A stretch of DNA of 64,000 nt from Daphnia pulex (GCF_021134715.1 NC_060025.1:1364001-1428000), one strand, 5' to 3'. Counted from the first letter of the stretch, positions 51,375-60,818 are shown. The notes: generated by a model from the sequence alone, not told the origin. Numbers and translations are program-made.

Positions 51375-51409
51375 TATAAAAGGAGAGAGAAGAGACGATT
51401 AAAATCAGT
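51375..51409 (+). promoter_or_regulatory. TATA box and initiator, repeat-protein copy 1 (left arm)
   Basis: TATAAAAG begins at 51375 and an arthropod initiator TCAGT at 51405, with its A at 51407, 32 bases downstream. It is preceded by GGGTCAGGGTGAGAAAAAG, also found before copy 2. The mirror lies at 62803-62837 on the minus strand. Confidence 0.7.
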
Positions 51410-52095
51410 CGAGTGAGGATCTCCGACACGGTAACAACTGCAGCGCTCTTGCATTTTTCAATGTAATTAGTTCGCAATCTCTGGTAAATATTCTGTCACT
51501 TGTATTTTTGTATCAAATTTTATTGTTATTTAGTCAGTTATAGTTGCATATTTATGTTCAAATTATTAATTATCTAGTAATCTATGGCGTTGTGCTGCTG
51601 CATTGGGTGTTGAATCATTGATGATTGGGTCGACCACTGGTGTACTGATGTCTCCTGGCCCTGTGTAGTGTATGGTTGATATCAAAGCACAACATTGCTG
51701 TCTTATTACTCAACATCAACCAATGCTGTTCCAGCTTACACCACCAAGGCTCCAATGTACTACACCACCAAGGCTTTAGAGTATTACAAGTTGCATTAAA
51801 GGGGAGAAAAAAAGGCTTTTCCGACCCGACAACAACTGCCGTGCACAATTTGTCACCAACTGCCTTTTCATCGTATAAAGGGGTAAATTTTCAGTTTTCT
51901 ACATAGAATTGTGAATCAACTCTCCTTTTTTAAAATTATGTCTTTATTATCGCATATTTATGTTCCAATTATTTATTGTATAGTAAACTGTGGCGTCGGA
52001 TCAAATACTACACCAACGAGGCTTCAAAGTATTACACTACAATTTATGCTGCTTCGAGATGTATCACCAAAGAGCCCGAGTACTACATCGTGATT
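51400..52095 (+). pseudogene. Tyr/Thr-rich secreted repeat-protein gene, copy 1, decayed (left arm)
   Basis: After the promoter comes a short exon and an intron ending near 51592. A signal-peptide-like exon is aligned with copy 2 (GTTGTGCTGCTG...GGGTCGACCACTGGTGTACTGATGTCTCCTGG) but frameshifted and stopped. Remnants of repeat units follow (TACTACACCACCAAGGCT at ~51757 and GAGTACTACATCG at ~52078). Without a continuous frame, no protein is expected. Confidence 0.6.
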
Positions 52096-52311
52096 GCATT
52101 CGTTTTAAGCCATAACCATTTGGTATTAATTTGATATTGTTTGGTGTAGACCCATCCCCGGCAACATCAACCTGCAGATGGGCCGACCATTACGTAAAAC
52201 TGTCAATGCGGTGATGTAGAGGTTGGGCGAGAACGGGAAGTGTTTGCTTCATTATCAAGCAGGTATAATAGCCGTAAGGCTTAAGAGAGGGGTCAGGGTG
52301 AGAAAAAGTCG

Positions 52312-52346
52312 TATAAATGGCAAGAGAAAAGTCGACAGCGATCAGT
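52312..52346 (+). promoter_or_regulatory. TATA box and initiator, repeat-protein copy 2 (left arm)
   Basis: TATAAAT starts at 52312 and initiator TCAGT at 52342, with its A 32 bases after the TATA start, exactly as in copy 1. GGGTCAGGGTGAGAAAAAG lies directly upstream. The mirror is 61869-61903, minus strand. Confidence 0.7.
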
Positions 52347-53121
52347 CGAGTGAGTATCTTCAACACAGCAACAACTGCATCGCAATATTTGTCACCAACT
52401 GCCTTCTTCATTGTACAACCAATTCACAATTTTGGGTGAACACTCATCTTTATTTCGAGTCGTGAATCAATTTTGTCTTGTTATCAGTTTATAACTTTAT
52501 ATGTGTAGTTTGAGTTTATATTCGATAATTAATGTTCCAATCGTTTACTGTCTAGGCGCCGTGCTGCTGTTTGGTGTTGTATCGCTAATGGTTGGGTCGA
52601 CCACGGGTGTACCGATGTCTCCTGGATATGGTGGATACCAAGCAACAGCAGCGAAAGAATACTACACCACGTCGCCGCCTTACTACACAACAACGTCTAG
52701 ATACGCATCATCTACTAACTACGCCGAGGCCCTCAAGTGCAACACCACCAAGGAACAATAGTTACGCTACAAATTACGCTGCCCCGAGTTGATCACCAAA
52801 GCGCCTGAGTACTACATCACCGAGGCTCCCAAGTACTACACCACCGAGTATTCTGTCCCAGCCTACTACACCGCGGTCCCCAAGTACTACACGACTACGA
52901 ATGCTTCCTCAGCCTACTACACCGAGGCTCTAACTTATTTCAATACCACAGCGGTCGAGTACTACACCGAATCACACAAGTACTACTCTGCCCCGAACTA
53001 CACAACTACAACTTAGGCGGCGAAGTACTACTTAGCCCAGGCTTACAACACAGCAGCTGCTCCTTCGTACTACATTGAACCGAAATACTACACCGAGTAT
53101 TACACTACACCCAAAGGGTAA
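52342..53121 (+). pseudogene. Tyr/Thr-rich secreted repeat-protein gene, copy 2, decayed (left arm)
   Basis: An acceptor at 52554 opens an exon with a hydrophobic leader (AVLLFGVVSLMVGSTTGVPM) followed by PGYGGYQ and KEYYTTSPPYYTTTSRY. The frame stops at 52759. The repeat continues in another frame from 52789 (TKAPEYYITEAPKYYTTEYS) and ends in TEYYTTPKG at about 53118, with further stops. Units are variants of (K/E)xxxYYT, a composition seen in arthropod secreted matrix, cuticle-like or adhesive proteins; the role is inferred. No initiator ATG is obvious in the first exon. It is probably a pseudogene, as both arms share the same defects. Confidence 0.6.
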
Positions 53122-53396
53122 CTATTCTGCTGTTACATAGTTTTGTATCAATTTATATATGTTTTTTTTTCTTTATGCCTGTTATTATTGAAAACTAAAG
53201 GATTCAAGGCCAACGTTTCATCGAGGCTCCTTAGTATTAAACAGCAACCTACGCTGTTCCATCTTAGGAAACATGGGTAAATGTTTTTTTTTTTTTTGTT
53301 TTGTTTTTTCATTGAGTTGTGAATCATTACATATTTTTCGATTGTTAATTTACTAGTTAAAAATTGAGAATTAATGTTAAAATTTTTTTCTGTCTA

Positions 53397-54861
53397 GTTA
53401 ACCATGGCTTCGTGCTCCTTGATGGTTGGGTGGACCACTGGTGTACCGATGTCTTCGAGTACGGTGGATACTAAACCGCAACGCCGGCGTCTTACTACAC
53501 ATCAACATACGCAATAACCGGATGCTACACCACCAACACCCTAGAGTGTCACACTGCAACATATGATTCCCCGAACTTCTACACCGAAGCATCAAAGTAT
53601 AACTATGCCCAAAGTTACAGCACGAAGGCAGCGGAGTAGTACAGCACGAAGGCAGCGGAGTAGCACAGCGCGAAGGCAGCGGAGTAGCACAGCACGAAGG
53701 CAGCGGAGTAGCACAGCACGAAGGCAGCGGAGTAGCACAGCACGAAGGCAGCGGAGTAGCACAGCGTGAAGGCAGCGGAGTAGCACAGCACGAAGGCAGC
53801 GGAGTAGCACAGCACGAAGGCAGCGGAGTAGCACAGCACGAAGGCAGCGGAGTAGCACAGCACGAAGGCAGCGGAGTAGCACAGCACGAAGGCAGCGGAG
53901 TAGCACAGCACGAAGGCAGCGGAGTAGCACAGCACGAAGGCAGCGGAGTAGCACAGCACGAAGGCAGCGGAGTAGCACAGCACGAAGGCAGCGGAGTAGC
54001 ACAGCACGAAGGCAGCGGAGTAGCACAGCACGAAGGCAGCGGAGTAGCACAGCACGAAGGCAGCGGAGTAGCACAGCGGGAAGGCAGCGGAGTAGCACAG
54101 CACGAAGGCAGCGGAGTAGCACAGCACGAAGGCAGCGGAGTAGCACAGCACGAAGGCAGCGGAGTAGCACAGCACGAAGGCAGCGGAGTAGCACAGCACG
54201 AAGGCAGCGGAGTAGCACAGCACGAAGGCAGCGGAGTAGCACAGCACGAAGGCAGCGGAGTAGCACAGCACGAAGGCAGCGGAGTAGCACAGCACGAAGG
54301 CAGCGGAGTAGCACAGCACGAAGGCAGCGGAGTAGCACAGCGTGAAGGCAGCGGAGTAGCACAGCGTGAAGGCAGCGGAGTAGCACAGCGTGAAGGCAGC
54401 GGAGTAGCACAGCGTGAAGGCAGCGGAGTAGCACAGCACGAAGGCAGCGGAGTAGCACAGCACGAAGGCAGCGGAGTAGCACAGCACGAAGGCAGCGGAG
54501 TAGCACAGCGTGAAGGCAGCGGAGTAGCACAGCACGAAGGCAGCGGAGTAGCACAGCACGAAGGCAGCGGAGTAGCACAGCACGAAGGCAGCGGAGTAGC
54601 ACAGCACGAAGGCAGCGGAGTAGCACAGCACGAAGGCAGCGGAGTAGCACAGCACGAAGGCAGCGGAGTAGCACAGCACGAAGGCAGCGGAGTACTACAT
54701 TGAACCGGAATACTCAACCGAGGGTCCAGTTTCACTACACTACAACCTGCGCTGCTCCCAGGTACTACACTGAGACTCCCAAGTACTACACCAAGGCAGC
54801 CGAATATTACACCACAAACTACGCTTCCGGATCTTACTACAAGGGGATTCCTAACTACTAG
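53397..54861 (+). pseudogene. Tyr/Thr-rich repeat-protein gene, copy 3, with expanded stop-bearing minisatellite (left arm)
   Basis: An acceptor-like CTGTCTAG before 53399 and sequence matching the leader exon of copy 2 (GGTTGGGTGGACCACTGGTGTACCGATGTC) show the same family. Degenerate YYT/NY units lead into 45 tandem 24-bp units. The sense frame of a unit reads S-T-K-A-A-E then TAG-CAC. After the array come intact-looking units (YYTETPKYYTKAAEYYTT), and the C-terminus ASGSYYKGIPNY ends at a TAG (54859-54861), with AATAAA at about 54939. The gene cannot make a full-length protein because of dozens of in-frame stops. Confidence 0.75.
53619..54698 (+). repeat. 24-bp minisatellite, 45 units (left arm)
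   Basis: Unit AGCACGAAGGCAGCGGAGTA + GCAC (24 bp). Minor variants at bases 4-5 (AGCGTG, AGCGCG, AGCGGG) are scattered. The first unit ends TAGTAC and the last ends TACTAC, while internal ones end TAGCAC. The ancestral coding unit was therefore probably (S/T)TKAAEYY, and TAG-bearing units were later amplified. The antisense strand is open in all three frames (489, 360 and 354 aa), purely because of the periodicity. Confidence 0.95.
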
Positions 54862-55048
54862 AGCCAAAATTTTATTTATATTTGCAGGTTATCTGGTCAT
54901 TGATCACTGGAAATTAATTGTTCAAATTAAATGAGAAAATAAAATTTCATGCGGGTAATTCTTCTGTAAGACTTTAATTCAAGCCTTTCGTCATTGCGAC
55001 GGATGTTTTTATTTATGTTGGACATCTTCAAGGCCAGTATGCCGGGTT

Positions 55049-55231
55049 TTGAATTGTTTGTTTAATGTTTTAGAAGTGACCACTGTCTTAGTCACTCTGC
55101 ATACGGACATGGTCTTGTATTTTGACGATGATGTTCCAAAGGGTAAGTTACGAAAGAAACTTGTAACTGTTGATTTTTCAAATAAAGTTAATAGGAAAGT
55201 GGCTGAACTTTGCATAAATGAAAGACTTTGA
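55049..55231 (+). CDS. Uncharacterised 60-aa ORF (left arm)
   Basis: An open frame with no recognised domain. The segment from TVLVTLHTDMVLYFDDD through VPKGKLRKKL to NKVNRKVAEL has balanced, charged, protein-like composition, and a TTTTAG acceptor-like site precedes EVTTVL. It may be a terminal exon of something larger. The exact copy is at 59560-59742 on the minus strand. Weakly supported. Confidence 0.25.
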   Translation: MNCLFNVLEVTTVLVTLHTDMVLYFDDDVPKGKLRKKLVTVDFSNKVNRKVAELCINERL

Positions 55232-55390
55232 GGTTGAGAAAAATATATTGATACAATTCCTAAACAAAACTTGGTATTAATTTAGAGCCAATGAACAAAA
55301 AAACTTAGAAAAGAATTGTGTTATATTGTCCCACCTCCACCCACAATTCCACCACATTTTACAATCACATACATACATACATACACTTAA

Positions 55391-55596
55391 GTTAACCCGT
55401 TGGCTGCCACGCCATACAACCCGTAGGTTGTTCTCTACGCGCCATGTCTGAAGGATCCATGACCAAGGTGGGACTTGCCATTGCTGACAAGTCCGGGGTG
55501 ACAGGGGAAGATGGAATGCACGCTATTAGGAGGCCTCTAGGAAGCCCGTGCTAAGGAGGTAGGGGGGAACAAAGGCGTGGCAGACAATGGGTTAAC
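55391..55596. mobile_element. piggyBac-like MITE (left arm)
   Basis: A 206-bp non-coding element bounded by TTAA on both sides. The termini are inverted: one end reads TTAACCCGTTGGCTGCCACG, and the other, reverse-complemented, reads TTAACCCATTGTCTGCCACG. These differ at two of 18 positions inside TTAA. TTAA target duplications with CCC-starting inverted repeats are typical of the piggyBac superfamily. There is no transposase, so it is non-autonomous. Confidence 0.75.
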
Positions 55597-56670
55597 AAAC
55601 ACAAACATTACCAACAACAAATGATGATCCGCGCTGACATTTTGGAGATACCGGCGACGTTTTGGTGTCCCTCTTCTCGACGTTTCCGCTGCATTACCTA
55701 AATAAAGAGAAAACAAATTCTTATTAAGTGACATGCCAATAAAAGTTACACAATACAGATACAATAATCTAATACCTATAAATTTAATCAGAAACAATAA
55801 TCTGGTTTTTTAGCTCAAAGATTTGAAAATGCAATTTTTTTAACTTAAAACCAAGCTTGCAATATTGAGAACTGTAACCAGAACAAAGCTCACTTGCTAG
55901 TTTTTTGAAAATTTTCCGGAAGTATACCGGAAGTAACCACAGCGCCTCAACCATTGAGCTGTAGTCAAATTAAACCACATATTCGTGATCTCCATGAAAT
56001 TTGGGGTCGATTAGATGTGATTTAAACGAAATCCAAAATTTGGCCAAAATCGAGAATTTTCCTGAACTATAGTTCAGGAAAATTTTCGAAACCGGAAGTA
56101 CGAAAACGTACAAAACAAAACATGAACTTTACCACAAATTTGACGAGGATCACGAATTTGTGATTCTTTTGTACGTCAGATGAATATTTACTGAACTACT
56201 GACTGAAATGAGCAAACCGGAAGTAGAAAAAAAAACACATTATTAAAAATCTAACAAGTGAGCTTTGTTGGGGGAATAGTTATCGTCAGTTATCACTAAA
56301 TATTTCAACAAAATATCTGCCAATAAATGTTTAAAGAGATGTGCAAAGTTACTGAAACTGACTGTTTTGACAGCTGACAATTATCGAAAAGCCATCTAGC
56401 GTTAGAAAAAAGAAACGTCTAAGTAACACTTCAGCGCGCAAGAAGGGCCTGATTTGGGAATTATTACACAGAACAGACAGAGAGTTTAACGCAAATGGAT
56501 TACTAGTAGATAATCTACGAAAATAAGTCAATTGTCCGGTACCTGGCCATAATCCCGTTGTGACTGACTGCAGGTGTGTCGCAGCAACTGAAGTGAACTA
56601 ACCCGCCAGTGAAGCAGCAAAGAAGCACTGAAGCAGTGAAGCTGGATGAGCGTACGTCTTGAAAATAAGG

Positions 56671-56787
56671 ATGGAGCAGAACGTTGGTGGAAGTCCCTCT
56701 TCTGTCATGGACAAACTCCAGCATTCAATTGCTCAAGGATGTCCGTGGGGATCTTGCATGCTCTGTAAAAAAAATGAGTTGCAATGA
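56671..56787 (+). CDS. 38-codon ORF near the palindrome core (left arm)
   Basis: ATG at 56671 opens MEQNVGGSPSSVMDKLQHSI and ends after a Cys-rich CPWGSCMLC at 56785-56787. A GTAAAAA donor-like sequence follows CTCT near its end, so it could be a first exon. Its phase does not fit the next ORF. Exact copy on the minus strand at 58004-58120. Confidence 0.25.
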   Translation: MEQNVGGSPSSVMDKLQHSIAQGCPWGSCMLCKKNELQ

Positions 56788-56869
56788 AAATATAAAAATA
56801 AAAAAAGCATATTAATCTTTACATTTTCTAAGAAGCACATTGAAATGTTCATGATGAAAAACCGTAATA

Positions 56870-57025
56870 ATGGAATTACAGCAGCCAACAGCATTACTCC
56901 TCGGGTGGGATAAATTTCCTGATGCCAAAGAAATGATCATGAAGTATTGCAGTAGCGTGGTGAAAGGTGATATTGATGCTTACCTTTATCATTTGGGTGA
57001 TGATTTAGTAAGGCATTTGACGTAG
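56870..57025 (+). CDS. 51-aa ORF beside the palindrome core (left arm)
   Basis: ATG GAA TTA CAG CAG opens a short frame whose composition is coding-like: LLLGWDKFPDAKEMIMKY, then VVKGDIDAYLYHLGDDL, ending RHLT and TAG at 57023-57025. I recognise no family. It ends 59 bases before the point where the arms stop being identical. Perfect duplication in the other arm (57766-57921, minus) prevents judging selection from the two copies. Confidence 0.35.
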   Translation: MELQQPTALLLGWDKFPDAKEMIMKYCSSVVKGDIDAYLYHLGDDLVRHLT

Positions 57026-57084
57026 TGTGGTTGGTGTGGTAGCAGTAGTGGGAAAATACCTTATCTCCTCACAGTTGTATTCCA

Positions 57085-57706
57085 ATTTATGTGGGCTTCA
57101 AACAGGAGTTTTAGGCTTTTGACAGTATGAGGATCTAATAGATGGTAATTGACTGAGCACTAAGTCAACTTGTTGGAATGATTGACAGTAGCTATTGAAA
57201 TATGCATCTAAAATTAGAAGAAATAAGTTTGTATAATAGAAAAATAAGGAAACTAGGTCAAGATAAACCTACATAAGATACCAAGTTCCATTTGGTATTT
57301 TAAATCACAGGAATATAAATATAATTAGCAACAATTTGTTTTGTTTCGCCCAATTCCGGCAATTCGTCTCGTTTCATGACATAGGAACAACAAGAACAAA
57401 AAGATTCAAAACTCATTACTAGATGTCGCTAGTGTCGCCCTTGTTATTGTTACTCCGTGAAACGAGTCGAAAAGGCGAAACAAATTGTAGCTAGTTAATA
57501 CTTATATTCCTGTGATTTCATATACCAAATTGAACTTCGTAACTAATGTAGGTTTATCTTGACCTATTTTCTTTATTTTTATACTGCACCAACTTATTTC
57601 TTCAAATTCTAGATGCATGCTGTCAGTCATTCCAACAAGTTGACTTTTAGCGCTGACCCATCATGCTGTCAAAAGCCTAAAACTAATGTTTGAAGTTCAC
57701 ATAAAG
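57085..57706. repeat. Palindrome core: diverged inverted repeat around a short spacer
   Basis: Inside the arms, inverted similarity continues but with many substitutions and indels. Matching blocks include GGTCAAGATAAACCTACAT (57258) with its complement near 57545-57565, CACAGGAATATAA near 57310 with TTATATTCCTGTG near 57503, and CAATTTGTTTTGTTTCGCC near 57335 with GGCGAAACAAATTG near 57475. A roughly 110-bp unpaired spacer (about 57360-57470) lies at the centre. The change from perfect to diverged pairing is abrupt at 57084/57707. Confidence 0.85.
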
Positions 57707-57765
57707 TGGAATACAACTGTGAGGAGATAAGGTATTTTCCCACTACTGCTACCACACCAACCACA

Positions 57766-57921
57766 CTACGTCAAATGCCTTACTAAATCATCACCCAAAT
57801 GATAAAGGTAAGCATCAATATCACCTTTCACCACGCTACTGCAATACTTCATGATCATTTCTTTGGCATCAGGAAATTTATCCCACCCGAGGAGTAATGC
57901 TGTTGGCTGCTGTAATTCCAT
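57766..57921 (-). CDS. 51-aa ORF beside the palindrome core (right arm)
   Basis: Identical mirror of the ORF at 56870-57025. The two copies face each other across the core, ends inward. Confidence 0.35.
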   Translation of the reverse strand: MELQQPTALLLGWDKFPDAKEMIMKYCSSVVKGDIDAYLYHLGDDLVRHLT

Positions 57922-58003
57922 TATTACGGTTTTTCATCATGAACATTTCAATGTGCTTCTTAGAAAATGTAAAGATTAATATGCTTTTTTTATTTTTATA
58001 TTT

Positions 58004-58120
58004 TCATTGCAACTCATTTTTTTTACATAGCATGCAAGATCCCCACGGACATCCTTGAGCAATTGAATGCTGGAGTTTGTCCATGACAGAAGAGGGACTT
58101 CCACCAACGTTCTGCTCCAT
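58004..58120 (-). CDS. 38-codon ORF near the palindrome core (right arm)
   Basis: Mirror of 56671-56787; same MEQNVGG start and CPWGSCMLC block. Confidence 0.22.
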   Translation of the reverse strand: MEQNVGGSPSSVMDKLQHSIAQGCPWGSCMLCKKNELQ

Positions 58121-59194
58121 CCTTATTTTCAAGACGTACGCTCATCCAGCTTCACTGCTTCAGTGCTTCTTTGCTGCTTCACTGGCGGGTTAGTTCACTT
58201 CAGTTGCTGCGACACACCTGCAGTCAGTCACAACGGGATTATGGCCAGGTACCGGACAATTGACTTATTTTCGTAGATTATCTACTAGTAATCCATTTGC
58301 GTTAAACTCTCTGTCTGTTCTGTGTAATAATTCCCAAATCAGGCCCTTCTTGCGCGCTGAAGTGTTACTTAGACGTTTCTTTTTTCTAACGCTAGATGGC
58401 TTTTCGATAATTGTCAGCTGTCAAAACAGTCAGTTTCAGTAACTTTGCACATCTCTTTAAACATTTATTGGCAGATATTTTGTTGAAATATTTAGTGATA
58501 ACTGACGATAACTATTCCCCCAACAAAGCTCACTTGTTAGATTTTTAATAATGTGTTTTTTTTTCTACTTCCGGTTTGCTCATTTCAGTCAGTAGTTCAG
58601 TAAATATTCATCTGACGTACAAAAGAATCACAAATTCGTGATCCTCGTCAAATTTGTGGTAAAGTTCATGTTTTGTTTTGTACGTTTTCGTACTTCCGGT
58701 TTCGAAAATTTTCCTGAACTATAGTTCAGGAAAATTCTCGATTTTGGCCAAATTTTGGATTTCGTTTAAATCACATCTAATCGACCCCAAATTTCATGGA
58801 GATCACGAATATGTGGTTTAATTTGACTACAGCTCAATGGTTGAGGCGCTGTGGTTACTTCCGGTATACTTCCGGAAAATTTTCAAAAAACTAGCAAGTG
58901 AGCTTTGTTCTGGTTACAGTTCTCAATATTGCAAGCTTGGTTTTAAGTTAAAAAAATTGCATTTTCAAATCTTTGAGCTAAAAAACCAGATTATTGTTTC
59001 TGATTAAATTTATAGGTATTAGATTATTGTATCTGTATTGTGTAACTTTTATTGGCATGTCACTTAATAAGAATTTGTTTTCTCTTTATTTAGGTAATGC
59101 AGCGGAAACGTCGAGAAGAGGGACACCAAAACGTCGCCGGTATCTCCAAAATGTCAGCGCGGATCATCATTTGTTGTTGGTAATGTTTGTGTTT

Positions 59195-59400
59195 GTTAAC
59201 CCATTGTCTGCCACGCCTTTGTTCCCCCCTACCTCCTTAGCACGGGCTTCCTAGAGGCCTCCTAATAGCGTGCATTCCATCTTCCCCTGTCACCCCGGAC
59301 TTGTCAGCAATGGCAAGTCCCACCTTGGTCATGGATCCTTCAGACATGGCGCGTAGAGAACAACCTACGGGTTGTATGGCGTGGCAGCCAACGGGTTAAC
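59195..59400. mobile_element. piggyBac-like MITE (right arm copy)
   Basis: Reverse complement of the element at 55391-55596 with the same TTAA ends and 18-bp inverted termini. It arose with the palindrome rather than by separate insertion, since the flanks also match. Confidence 0.75.
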
Positions 59401-59559
59401 TTAAGTGTATGTATGTATGTATGTGATTGTAAAATGTGGTGGAATTGTGGGTGGAGGTGGGACAATATAACACAATTCTTTTCTAAGTTTTTTTGTTCAT
59501 TGGCTCTAAATTAATACCAAGTTTTGTTTAGGAATTGTATCAATATATTTTTCTCAACC

Positions 59560-59742
59560 TCAAAGTCTTTCATTTATGCAAAGTTCAGCCACTTTCCTAT
59601 TAACTTTATTTGAAAAATCAACAGTTACAAGTTTCTTTCGTAACTTACCCTTTGGAACATCATCGTCAAAATACAAGACCATGTCCGTATGCAGAGTGAC
59701 TAAGACAGTGGTCACTTCTAAAACATTAAACAAACAATTCAA
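59560..59742 (-). CDS. Uncharacterised 60-aa ORF (right arm)
   Basis: Identical mirror of the ORF at 55049-55231; no recognised domain. Confidence 0.25.
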   Translation of the reverse strand: MNCLFNVLEVTTVLVTLHTDMVLYFDDDVPKGKLRKKLVTVDFSNKVNRKVAELCINERL

Positions 59743-59929
59743 AACCCGGCATACTGGCCTTGAAGATGTCCAACATAAATAAAAACATCCGTCGCAATGA
59801 CGAAAGGCTTGAATTAAAGTCTTACAGAAGAATTACCCGCATGAAATTTTATTTTCTCATTTAATTTGAACAATTAATTTCCAGTGATCAATGACCAGAT
59901 AACCTGCAAATATAAATAAAATTTTGGCT

Positions 59930-60818
59930 CTAGTAGTTAGGAATCCCCTTGTAGTAAGATCCGGAAGCGTAGTTTGTGGTGTAATATTCGGCTGCCTTGG
60001 TGTAGTACTTGGGAGTCTCAGTGTAGTACCTGGGAGCAGCGCAGGTTGTAGTGTAGTGAAACTGGACCCTCGGTTGAGTATTCCGGTTCAATGTAGTACT
60101 CCGCTGCCTTCGTGCTGTGCTACTCCGCTGCCTTCGTGCTGTGCTACTCCGCTGCCTTCGTGCTGTGCTACTCCGCTGCCTTCGTGCTGTGCTACTCCGC
60201 TGCCTTCGTGCTGTGCTACTCCGCTGCCTTCGTGCTGTGCTACTCCGCTGCCTTCGTGCTGTGCTACTCCGCTGCCTTCACGCTGTGCTACTCCGCTGCC
60301 TTCGTGCTGTGCTACTCCGCTGCCTTCGTGCTGTGCTACTCCGCTGCCTTCGTGCTGTGCTACTCCGCTGCCTTCACGCTGTGCTACTCCGCTGCCTTCA
60401 CGCTGTGCTACTCCGCTGCCTTCACGCTGTGCTACTCCGCTGCCTTCACGCTGTGCTACTCCGCTGCCTTCGTGCTGTGCTACTCCGCTGCCTTCGTGCT
60501 GTGCTACTCCGCTGCCTTCGTGCTGTGCTACTCCGCTGCCTTCGCGCTGTGCTACTCCGCTGCCTTCGTGCTGTACTACTCCGCTGCCTTCGTGCTGTAA
60601 CTTTGGGCATAGTTATACTTTGATGCTTCGGTGTAGAAGTTCGGGGAATCATATGTTGCAGTGTGACACTCTAGGGTGTTGGTGGTGTAGCATCCGGTTA
60701 TTGCGTATGTTGATGTGTAGTAAGACGCCGGCGTTGCGGTTTAGTATCCACCGTACTCGAAGACATCGGTACACCAGTGGTCCACCCAACCATCAAGGAG
60801 CACGAAGCCATGGTTAAC
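59930..60818 (-). pseudogene. Tyr/Thr-rich repeat-protein gene, copy 3, decayed (right arm)
   Basis: Mirror of 53397-54861 with the same leader remnant, stop-bearing minisatellite and ASGSYYKGIPNY end. It is 576 bp shorter because the minisatellite has 24 fewer units; flanks are identical where compared. Confidence 0.72.
60093..60596 (-). repeat. 24-bp minisatellite, 21 units (right arm)
   Basis: Same 24-bp unit as the left array. In the left array 24 internal units intervene between two blocks whose variant order (the run of four AGCGTG units, then single variants) matches here. One large internal contraction or expansion therefore explains the difference. Confidence 0.95.

Larger units (their letters stand above)
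50938..52318 (+). repeat. Three related promoter-proximal modules (left arm)
   Basis: Segments at about 50938-51090, 51178-51370 and 52148-52318 share a common order of blocks. A CAGTTTGCAT..CCTT or CATCAACCTGCAGATGGGCC start is followed by GAAGGTCAC (first two only). Then come ATTACG..AAAACTGTCAATGCGG or its variant, GGTTGGGTGAGAAC, CATTATCAAGCAGGT and AAAAGCCGCAAGGCT. The second and third run straight into GGGTCAGGGTGAGAAAAAG and a TATA box. GAAGGTCA resembles an extended nuclear-receptor half-site. All three recur in the right arm, inverted. Confidence 0.7.
50195..57084. repeat. Left arm of a giant palindrome (inverted repeat)
   Basis: This segment is the reverse complement of 57707-64000. 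Paired coordinates sum to 114791 from 57084 out to 54867, to 114215 beyond the minisatellite, 114212 beyond a purine tract at ~51800, and 114195 beyond a 17-bp repeat at ~51120-51175. The steps correspond to 24 lost 24-bp units (576 bp), 3 bp and one 17-bp unit. Between 55009 and 57084 there is no length change at all. The only coding-sense difference I noticed is one base at 52930 (CTAACTT versus CGAACTT). The arm's outer end is not visible. Confidence 0.97.

Noticed and set aside
53398-54867. 489-aa minus-strand ORF of CATPLPSC repeats as a real gene
   Set aside because: It is the antisense of a 24-bp minisatellite in a decayed Tyr/Thr-rich gene. All three antisense frames are open by periodicity, and the same happens in the other arm with a different length.
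58994-59254. 86-aa ORF (and its mirror at 55537-55797)
   Set aside because: It runs into the MITE and includes a likely intron ending in TTTATTTAG; no family is recognised.
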